A DNA stretch of 64,000 nt, from the NCBI RefSeq assembly GCF_016097555.1, contig NC_054708.1, forward strand, positions 431,890-495,889. The letters run 5' to 3'. A model generated the notes under the pieces. That model was not told the DNA's origin. It ran no database searches and saw only the letters and a list, made by a program, of their open reading frames with translations. A program made the position numbers and the translations under genes. Origin of the DNA: Gigantopelta aegis (Eukaryota > Mollusca > Gastropoda > Neomphalida > Peltospiridae). Positions within the stretch are counted from its first letter, which is position 1. Every line of letters starts with the position of its first letter. This document shows, one piece after another, positions 56,539-64,000 of this stretch.

Positions 56539-56846
56539 ATGACAGTACTGTGTTGACCGAGAGTGTTGATGTAGCCGGTGGCGTGCGGGTTAAGAAGGAG
56601 AGTGAGACGGACGTGCCATACATGGTGATAGACAACCCACTGGGTGACGTGTGTCACCTCACAGTGATAGACAACCCACTGGATGACGCGTGTCACCTCA
56701 TGACAGACAGTGATAACAGCCCCGCTAATCCGGGGACACTCGACACTGCTACATCAGGCAAACTGGCTTTTGATTCACCAGCAGTATTACACAGTGAGCG
56801 ACAGCACGGTGGTTCAAACCCTGATGGGGGATTTCAGTCTGTGCAG
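56458..56846 (+). CDS. Gene B, second coding exon
   Basis: Acceptor GTTCTTTGTGTTTCAG before 56,458; donor TGTGCAG|GTGGGT after 56,846. Two bases complete the split Asp codon, then 129 codons to a codon boundary, the same phase pattern as gene A's exon at 15,261-15,643. The junction reads Asp-Lys-Leu-Asp, then an amphipathic-looking CALNNLVKAADDIVKQSEL and VRVKKESETDV. An internally repeated VIDNPLGDVCHL/VIDNPLDDACHL follows. The tail is Ser/Asp-rich. The VKKE motif fits a SUMO-type site and parallels VKEE in gene A. Function unknown. The gene must continue to the right, but no further exon could be assigned with confidence. Confidence 0.75.
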
Positions 56847-56901
56847 GTGGGTGTCTTCATATTTTCTTAGCTTAAACTGCTCTGTTGTACTTTAACATAT
56901 A

Positions 56902-57156
56902 ACCAGGGTTTCTGCCAGAAGGTAAAATGGGCATGGCGCCATACCCAAATTTTTTGCAGATTTTATTTTTTTAAGTTAACCTTTTGACAAAATTAATGAC
57001 TCTTTATCATTACTGTATGATTTTCGTAACCCTAATATTTTCTAAACTTAACCCATTTTCTTTCTGGGGGAAGCCCCCCATACCCCTTGTTGACTGTGGC
57101 TGCATTCAATTCCATAGCACCATACCCAAAAATGTCTTTCTGGCAGAAACACTGGT
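56902..57156. mobile_element. hAT-like MITE, copy 2, in the gene B intron
   Basis: Inverted ends ACCAGGGTTTCTGCCAGAA and TTCTGGCAGAAACACTGGT (one mismatch) with a perfect 8-bp target duplication AACATATA (56,894-56,901 and 57,157-57,164). 255 bp, related to 54,311-54,542. Confidence 0.9.
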
Positions 57157-57218
57157 AACATATATACCATTATAACGTTATTTTATACACTGTATGTACA
57201 TGTAACTAACTTATACAC

Positions 57219-57240
57219 CATATATATATATATATATATT
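57219..57240. repeat. (TA)n microsatellite
   Basis: About 10 TA units. Confidence 0.85.
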
Positions 57241-57310
57241 TATTACCCCAGTGGACACTCATAAGCATATCTTCACATCATCATCCTCAGAAGCTTTGTA
57301 TCTGATAAAA

Positions 57311-58163
57311 TATACTCACAGAAAAAAGTTCCTGTGCATCATTAAAATTTCAGTAGGACTTACATTTTTAAAATTTAAAAATATTGTGATTTACATAGAT
57401 GTACTATTTATCTGTTAAAAGTACGGTGATCCTCTCCTGCCTTCTGAACCTGAAGTACTGTCTACACAATGCTTGGTGCGCCGTCGGTGATGATGTAACA
57501 GAACAACGCACTGATGTACGGTCATGGTCGTACTTTGTTATCACCTAATCGGTTGCGTTCAGTTCTTCCACTGATTGGCCTTAACTTAGAGATGCATTAG
57601 GATGTTAAACGTATCATTTCCAAATGATTCCATATGTGCACCCGCTTAATACTGACGATTTGCTGACGTGGTGTCACGTGTCGACTCCCTAAACATGGAA
57701 GATCCCTAGTACCCCTAAACTGTCGACAACATCTCCGCAGATATTACACAGTGTTCTGATGAATACCAATGAATACCAAAATTACTAGCAACAGCGTTTG
57801 TGCCGTTCTAACCTCAGTCATACCCATTGTTCGAAGGAGTCCATTTTCTGGGAGGCGTGGCATCACACTGACGAAGATCAGATACCAACAAAACTATTTT
57901 TCTGAGTGATGAGAATCCATACAATAGTTTTAAAGTCCAATGATAAGAAAAATTACGCCAAACAGGAGCACATGACCAAGAATGCTAGTAATGCAACGTG
58001 TGATCACAAAGTATGAATAGTTCACGCAATTGACAGGACACCGCTGGAATATTGACGAGAGTGATTACACGTTCAGTTACTGAAATTTTTATAACCAGAT
58101 TTCAAGTAAATTATATTCTATATGCAATCATTTGGTGCACAGGAACTTTTTTTCGCGAGTATA
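57311..58163. mobile_element. Tc1/mariner-type element, non-autonomous
   Basis: Inverted ends of about 30 bp, TATACTCACAGAAAAAAGTT and on to CCTGTGCA, with a few mismatches, at TA sites. At 853 bp it is shorter than a complete element. Interior sequence such as GGAGTCCATTTTCTGGGAGG hints at transposase remains, but no frame can be followed. Confidence 0.8.
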
Positions 58164-58189
58164 TTACAATCACAATGCAAATGAAGGGG

Positions 58190-58358
58190 CATGACTTTGA
58201 ACTACATGTATGCAATGTATGATTGACTAACTGTAACATACGTGACGTCACGTAAGGTACTACATGTATGCAGTGTATGATCGAGTAACTGTAACATACG
58301 TGACGTCACATAAGGTAGTGCATGTATGCAGTGTATGATGGAGTAACTGTAACATACG
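58190..58358. repeat. 58-bp minisatellite with CRE-like sites, segment 1
   Basis: Units ACATGTATGCAGTGTATGAT, CGAGTAACTGTAACATACG, TGACGTCACATAAGG. The array breaks at 58,358 and resumes at 58,894 in phase. Confidence 0.93.
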
Positions 58359-58893
58359 CAGGGTGCAATTTGTTTTTAAAATTTTTATTAGCAGTTTTTC
58401 CTACTGGATGGAGAATTGATTAGCAACTATTGGAATTTGATTAGCACTTTAATAAAATGAGTAAACATGAATAAAACACATTCTTTTCAATAAAATTGCA
58501 TATTTCTTATACATGTATCTGTATTGTGGGCTGCTTACCCCAAAATAAAACAAGTACAGAACAGTACATGTGAAGGGTCATCACTGTCACTATCAGAATA
58601 ATCAGTGTAAAATCAACAAACTGAAATCTCGTAGTCACGAGATACCAAACGTGAGTTCAGTCAGCCGTTTGTCGTTAATGTTTGGCGAATCATTGGCGAA
58701 TCAGTTAACTTGGCTGCGATCACGGAAAATCGACACCCGCAAGTGCGTTCTTCTCCCGCGATCTCAATTCAAAGATCAATTTGGTTACAAAAAACATGCA
58801 TCGCAAACTGCTAGTCATTGTTACAATATTGCATCACGATCGCAAGATTTTGCATCGCTTTTTGCGATGCGAACCCGGACATTTTGCAGCCTG
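58359..58893. mobile_element. hAT-like element in the 58-bp array
   Basis: Ends CAGGGTGCAAT and ATTTTGCAGCCTG, flanked by CATACG on both sides (58,353-58,358 and 58,894-58,899). Near the right end it carries GCGATG/CATCGC palindromic words. 535 bp, no coding gene supported. Confidence 0.75.
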
Positions 58894-59210
58894 CATACGT
58901 GACGTCACATAAGGTAGTACATGTATGCAGTGTATGATCGAGTAACTGTAACATACGTGACGTCACATAAGGTAGTGCATGTATGCAGTGTATGATGGAG
59001 TAACTGTAACATATGTGACGTCATATAAGGTAGTACACGTATGCAGTGTATGATGGAGTAACTGTAACATACGTGACGTCACATAAGGTACTACATGTGT
59101 GCAGTGTATGATGGAGTAACTGTAACATACGTGACGTCACATAAGGTACTACATGTATGCAGTGTATGATCGAGTAACTGTAACATACGTGACGTCACAT
59201 ACGGTACACA
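58894..59210. repeat. 58-bp minisatellite with CRE-like sites, segment 2
   Basis: Five to six further units. Each contains the palindrome TGACGTCA, the core of a cAMP-response or ATF-type site, in the context ACGTGACGTCACA. Confidence 0.93.
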
Positions 59211-59846
59211 TTTGTTACTTCAATTTCTACAACGCTGACATATGATACCAAGACAACAAAGTCTAGTAATTTCACAGACAGCATTGTCCTGTAAATGTAA
59301 GCTAAGGCTAAGGTCAATGACGTGACAGTTATGTATTTAATGTTGTATTGAAAATCTCCTGTTACTTATACTGACAAATGATGCATGAATTAAATCCAGT
59401 GTCTGACTTCACTTTGAAAGTCACAAGTTTTCTTTCGTTTAAAATGATTTACCAAATTGCTAAACTTTTTTTGTCTACTGTGCATCTCACCACAGTGAAG
59501 TAATTTAAGAAATATTATGATTGCATTAAATTTTGTATCCTAGTAGAAATCAAATATTTAATATTATTTGTATCACATAAGTTACATTTGAGACTGGACT
59601 CCAAGAAATAGATCTATGCTCAGGCCTGGAAATAATTTGTTTAGTTGTGCTTGTTAAAGTTACCTATGTCAGTTAATTTGAGCCTGTGAAAAATAAAACT
59701 GTGCCTGTCAACCAAATGTTGAAATAATTGTCCTTTATGAATCATGTATGTTATTATGTTATACCCGAAGAACTATTCATGATGTAGTGAAAGTTTCAAA
59801 CCCATATGTAGTCCTTCCTGTACAGAAAGCTTTTTTTCATACTATG
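59211..59846. other. Non-coding stretch
   Basis: Nothing supported. Confidence 0.4.
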
Positions 59847-59946
59847 GAGAGAGAGAGAGGAGAGAGAGAAGAGAGAGAGAGAGAGAGTGTGAGTGAGTGT
59901 GAGTGAGTGAGTGAGTGAGTGAGTGAGTGTGAGTGAGTGAGTGAGT
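59847..59946. repeat. (GA)n and (GAGT)n microsatellite
   Basis: GA units passing into GTGAGTGAGT units. Confidence 0.93.
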
Positions 59947-60067
59947 CTTATTTGGATGGATTATAAGCTTACTTGGTTTTGGATTGAGGTAAAAGTTTGT
60001 GTTGTATCTTATTTGGATGGATTATAAGCTTACTTGGTTTTGGATTGAGGTAAAAGTTTGTGTTGTA
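59946..60067. repeat. 61-bp exact tandem duplication
   Basis: Two copies of TCTTATTTGGATGGATTATA and on to AAAAGTTTGTGTTGTA. They look identical, so the event is recent or an assembly artefact. Confidence 0.9.
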
Positions 60068-60700
60068 TTTTGTTCATTATTAAATATAGAAAAAGTAATA
60101 AACTCAGCAAATAACTACAATCAATTATGGCACTTGGATTGAGGGTGGGGCGTTTTGTTCATAATCAAACAAGTTGACATTTCGTCGGACTTTCTGACAT
60201 GCTGCAATTTTATTTGGAAATGAAATACAGTGGATATTTTTCCATGAAGCCAAGTTGAAAAATTCATTTGGTTAAATATATGTTTAAAAAATTACAACAG
60301 AAAAAATTATTTTCATGACTGCCATGTCATTGCAGTGAGATCAACAAAATGTCAACGAAATTCCAATGACGTTCGAAACTATAACTTTATAATAACAAAG
60401 CACCTAATAAACGTATTGAATAATGTGTTCTTTAGTTATTTTAGAATAAATTTTGTTTCCATTTAATGTTGATTGTATAATTGACATTCGTAAGAACAAC
60501 AACACAAGCTAAGGTACTGTTGATAAATATAGACTGACAGCTAACCGGAAGCATGCACACATCACACTACCTGTTTATTCGGCCGATGTAAATATCAGAA
60601 TTTAAATAATGACCACTACCTGCGGTGCTATGGAATTTTGAAGGAGCAAAGTAAAATGTCAAATGGAAAAAGGTGCACAATTTTGATTTACCGTATATCT
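60068..60700. other. Non-coding stretch
   Basis: Nothing supported. Confidence 0.4.
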
Positions 60701-60835
60701 TTGCCTATAAGTCGATTTTTTTTCACCCAAAAATTATTTTATAACTTGGGGGGGGGGGGGGGTGGGGGGGGGGGGGGGGGGGGGGGGGGGGGTCGACTTA
60801 TAAGAGGGTAAAAAAAGTTCACCCAAAAATATTAC
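60701..60835. mobile_element. Inverted TATAAGTCGA motif around a G run
   Basis: CCTATAAGTCGATTTTTTTT at the left and GGGGTCGACTTATAAGAGGG at the right, with TTCACCCAAAAATATT-type words on both sides. Between them is a G run of about 43 with one T. It resembles a short MITE; the class is unknown. Confidence 0.55.
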
Positions 60836-61079
60836 CGATTTTGGGGATTATTTTACAAGTTTTATTGTTGAAGTATGTCCTGTATGTATGTTAATTTGAC
60901 AAATTTATTTTTTATAACCTTTTTTTTTTTGGCATTAGAACGGTTTTGGTTATGCAAAAAGGCGTGCGATCTCACTCACATACCAAGAGAACAGGCCACT
61001 TAGTTTAAATAACAGCTGCACTAATAGCAAAAATGTAAACAATACTAACTACCTGTTGCCTGAGTTTATTTTGAAATCT
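60836..61079. other. Non-coding stretch
   Basis: T-rich with no supported feature. Confidence 0.4.
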
Positions 61080-61997
61080 AATCACTGGCATTAATGGTTG
61101 TTCAAACAATGTTTTGTTGGTGATTAACTTCATGAATATTACCGAGCTTTCCCTGAGCTTAGACTGATCTCTGCAGTTCACTAGAGCAATAGGGACATAC
61201 ATCAATTCTGTAAAATTAATCTTCAAGTCCCACGAAACAGTGTTAACATTGCCTGCAGGAGTGAACTGGGGCGCTACCCACTTATAAATAGCATACATAC
61301 AAATATTTGTAAATATTTTATGTACCTAGAAAATGTAGAAGAATCAAGATCTATATTGTATGATGCAGTATCCTGTAGCAAAGAGCTACAAACACAACAC
61401 AACATAGGCTGGCATGCTTATTTACAAGATATGCTTGATGGTAACAACATTGACAAAAGTCTATTAACTAACGCTAAAATTCACCCAAAATCAAAATCTA
61501 GCTACGCAAACAAAATCCTTGATGACAGATATTACGAACACTTTAAAATTAAGCTACAGAATTCTGAAAAGCTGCAAATATTTAAACATATTAAAAACAA
61601 ATATGAAATGGCAAATTACTTGAAATATATAAAAAATACCAATTTTAGACAAGCTCTCACAAAACTACGTTTATGTGCTCACAGACTGGAAATCGAGGTA
61701 GGACGTTATAGGAATATCCATAGAAATGACCGTATATGCCGGCTGTGCCAAAAAGAACCAGAAGATGAGATTCATTTTTTGACTCGGTGTCCAATAAATA
61801 TGCATTTAAGAAAAATACTATACTATAAAGTCGGTCAAATATGTTCTGAGTTCACATTTTTGTCTGAACTGGAAAAATGTGTTTTCCTTCTTGACAGCCC
61901 AGAACAAGTAACTCCAACTGTTGGGCAATTCTGTTATGAAATGTTCAACCATAGGCAAAATGAACTTACCAGACCCTCTACTACAACACCAACTTGA
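61080..61997 (+). pseudogene. LINE polyprotein C-terminal fragment
   Basis: A 225-codon frame is open from 61,320 and readable upstream in the same frame to about 61,205 (KINLQVPRNSVN, then RSELGRYPLINSI), beyond which stops occur. Near its end it carries RICRLCQKEPEDEIHFLTRC, a Cys-Cys-His-Cys knuckle of the type at the C-terminus of many non-LTR retrotransposon proteins, after LRLCAHRLEIEVGRYRNI. Endonuclease and reverse transcriptase are absent, as expected for a 5'-truncated copy. The clade is not determined. The long intact frame suggests a fairly recent insertion. Confidence 0.75.
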
Positions 61998-62143
61998 ATA
62001 AACACGTATACACATTCAGTGACACTTCACACATTTACGTGTACATGTACAACTATTACACGTATATAATCATTGTCATCATTATTATTACTATGTGTCT
62101 GATCTTACCATTTTATATTCTAATTATGTATCTTGTCCAATGC
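61998..62143. other. AT-rich flank of the LINE fragment
   Basis: ACACGTATACACATTC-like and TTATTATTACT tracts. No clear poly-A tail or target duplication is seen. Confidence 0.4.
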
Positions 62144-62400
62144 AGTGTTCTCCAACTTTTATGCGACCAGGTTGGCGGACAAGTGAGGCCTTGGGCCTCA
62201 CAAACGAGTGGACGAAGTCCACATGGGGGGGTGGGGGGGTGAGCTCGAGAGGGGTTCGCCCTCTCTCGCACCGGAAAATTTTGAAAATCTTAAGTCACAA
62301 AAGGTGCTTTTTTTCTGGCATTTAATAGTTGATTTAAATAAAGTTAACAATAATCTATCTCATGATCTGCCGCACCGGCACCGGTCACGCTGAAGTAGTA
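62144..62400. mobile_element. Repeat with a GC-rich hairpin
   Basis: Starts CAGTGTTCTCCAACTTTTAT (hAT-like start) and contains CGAGAGGGGTTCGCCCTCTC, able to form a stem of about 9 bp with a short loop, followed by CACCGGAAAATTTTGAAAA. The other terminus was not found. Confidence 0.4.
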
Positions 62401-63474
62401 GGGCCTAACCGCGACAGGAATCTGCATGGCGCAGAAAGCCACATGATCATACAAATGTACTTCATTCATAAAACTTTGGCGCCAAAAATGTGTATTTCTT
62501 CTGCATAGATTGTTTATTTTCTAGACGCTAGGTACTAAGGCCTATAAATTGTTTCAAACAACGTAGGGTAGGGGATGAATCATTTAATAAAATGATACAA
62601 TGCACACGGCCTGTTCCAACGCTGCACAGTCCATGCCACCCGCTACCGTATTTTGCGGAAAACACTTTTTTTTCAAGAATAAACATCTCAAATACGTGTT
62701 ATTATCTGGTGCGTCGAAATTTCAGATGAAAACTTATTTTTTTACGATCATTTTAGTATGCAATGGCCTGTCCGGCGAAATAGGCCAGCCAGCAACCTGA
62801 TGCAAATAAACCTTAGCAGGGGGTAATTAACAATTGTTGAGCACAGTGACACTAATGAAACTTGTTAATTACCGATTGCCATGATTTTGATAATAGTTCT
62901 GGAGGCTTTAAAAATCTAAACATCAATCAAGAAAACCCAATGATGAATGGCATTTGAGTGCGACTCAGTTAATTTATCGACAAAATATCCAAGCGGAGCT
63001 TACTTTGGTAAAAGATAACCTGACCTCTGGCTTATAACGTTAATTTTAGCAGCGGTTCAATCATCCGCCATGCCCGCCAGTGTTTCTGTGATGAAAGTGC
63101 ATCTATCGGCCGATGTCAAAATAAAAGAAATGAGGATGAATGTCATTTTTTATGTACATGCCCACAATTCACCATTATACGGAACTAATTTTTAAATTCA
63201 GTGTGGCCCCGCCTCCATTGACAACCGCATTAGATTGGATACAGCGAGAAACGTCGGCAGGTCAGTGGCCACGCGCCAAAATGCTCATGCTGCACGTGGT
63301 ACTTTGTGGGCTGGGCTTTATTAAACTAGACCTACGTCAAATTTCACACGAAGGGTCGAACCATCACAGAAATCGGTTAAATCGGCGATTAATATCTATG
63401 TTATAAAATCAATAAATTAAGTTTGGTATCGAATTCGAAATAAAAATATTTTAAATAGGGCCTAGGCTACATAC
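62401..63474. other. Presumed intron of gene C or intergenic
   Basis: Gene C must splice into this region or beyond to the left. I could not assign its next exon. No repeat is recognised. Confidence 0.35.
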
Positions 63475-63676
63475 CTTCATCACGGCCTTTATAATCTATC
63501 CAGAGGTACTTCATACGGTAGGCATCTGAAAATGTTATCCGATGTTTCCTGACTGTGGGGTCTTCTGACGAAGGTCGTTTAGTGCCGGTATTAGGGAGGG
63601 GCCTTGAAGCGTTATCGTTGGTACATGTAGGACTACGGATAAATCCGAAAGCGGACAAATCTTTCTTCCCTGCCAT
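63475..63676 (-). CDS. Gene C, first coding exon
   Basis: ATG at 63,676; 67 codons plus one base to the donor GAAG|GTATGT after 63,475. The protein begins MAGKKDLSAFGFIRSP, followed by a Ser/Thr/Pro/Asn-rich linker with TKRPSSEDP, then HRITFSDAYRMKYLWIDYKG. The 'F/Y-S-D-x-Y ... K-Y-x-W-I/L' ending resembles the segment just before the BED or TTF-type zinc finger of hAT-derived genes, which would begin on the next exon; that is inference. A TATA box and a CRE lie just upstream, which supports the start. The frame is intact. Confidence 0.6.
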
Positions 63677-63733
63677 GATTAAATATTACGTCGGTATAAA
63701 CGATCAGGACGCAATGCGCTTGCCTGTGCAGGA

Positions 63734-63759
63734 TTTTATAGGGAGTGGTCGTGACGTCA
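63734..63759 (-). promoter_or_regulatory. Core promoter of gene C: CRE plus TATA box
   Basis: Read on the minus strand: TGACGTCA at 63,759-63,752, then CTATAAAA (TATA at 63,740-63,734), then the ATG 58 bp further on. A consensus CRE about 12 bp above a TATA box is a typical inducible core promoter. Assignment by sequence only. Confidence 0.55.
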
Positions 63760-64000
63760 TATCGCGGTAAACTGCGTGCTGATGAAACAAACCAGGGATC
63801 GTATAGCCTATAGGCCTTGGAGTAATTAGAGGAGGGTGCACGACGCTAATCGCAGTACAAACAATACACTACGAGCATTCAGACATGAAGCCCGAGCTTT
63901 CTTCAGTAGGTCCTTTGGTTTCTTCAATAGGTCCTTTGATGTCTAACTTTATGCAATAAATTTTCTAACGTTATTTAGGGGATAACCCTACTGTGTTTTC
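63760..64000. other. Upstream flank of gene C
   Basis: Contains a duplicated TAGGTCCTTTGRTKTC phrase near 63,907-63,942. Nothing else supported. Confidence 0.45.

Noticed and set aside
58570..58902. 110-codon frame in the hAT-like element of the 58-bp array
   Set aside because: The composition is unremarkable, it crosses the element end and no transposase motif is visible.

Overview
This is eukaryotic nuclear DNA, most likely from a marine mollusc (perhaps a gastropod). It is AT-rich and gene-poor, its coding exons have GT/AG introns, and it is saturated with mobile DNA. At least ten copies or fragments of tRNA-headed SINEs of the kind abundant in mollusc genomes support the assignment. No bacterial-type operons, CRISPR arrays or viral genes are visible. 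The species call is inference.

Left part (1-20 kb). A 29-bp minisatellite (about 3.2-8.4 kb) has been split by two insertions of one 1.2-kb solo-LTR-like element. The two copies lie in opposite orientation and each has its own 5-bp target duplication; one carries a nested SINE. A hAT-like MITE sits near the right end of the array. At 15.3-17.3 kb on the minus strand are two coding exons of an unrecognised serine-rich, probably nuclear protein (gene A).

Centre (20-54 kb). This is a transposon graveyard. It holds a nearly full-length but inactivated DIRS-type tyrosine-recombinase retrotransposon with inverted termini and an internal complementary region (20.1-25.3 kb). It also holds two broken Tc1-like copies of one family and one of another, several hAT or hAT5-like elements, a decayed gene of an uncharacterised basic protein between inverted CTCAACTCCGTTAC motifs (28.6-31.0 kb), an SGNH-hydrolase-like remnant, hAT transposase fragments, and large minisatellites (48.1-50.1 kb C-rich, 52.5-53.9 kb with a 29-bp unit).

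Right part (54-64 kb). Gene B (plus strand, 54.6-56.9 kb) is a paralog of gene A. The two genes point away from each other across about 37 kb of repeats. Their first 80 residues differ at one position, and synonymous differences are clustered rather than spread, as expected after gene conversion. Both genes carry tandem duplications at the same phase-1 intron that copy splice sites. Further right are a Tc1/mariner MITE, a 58-bp minisatellite carrying a TGACGTCA site in every unit and split by a hAT-like element, a LINE 3' fragment (61.0-62.0 kb), and at the edge a likely promoter and first coding exon of a third gene on the minus strand (63.5-63.8 kb).

The genes do not form a pathway. The coherent story is a divergent paralog pair separated and remodelled by repeats.
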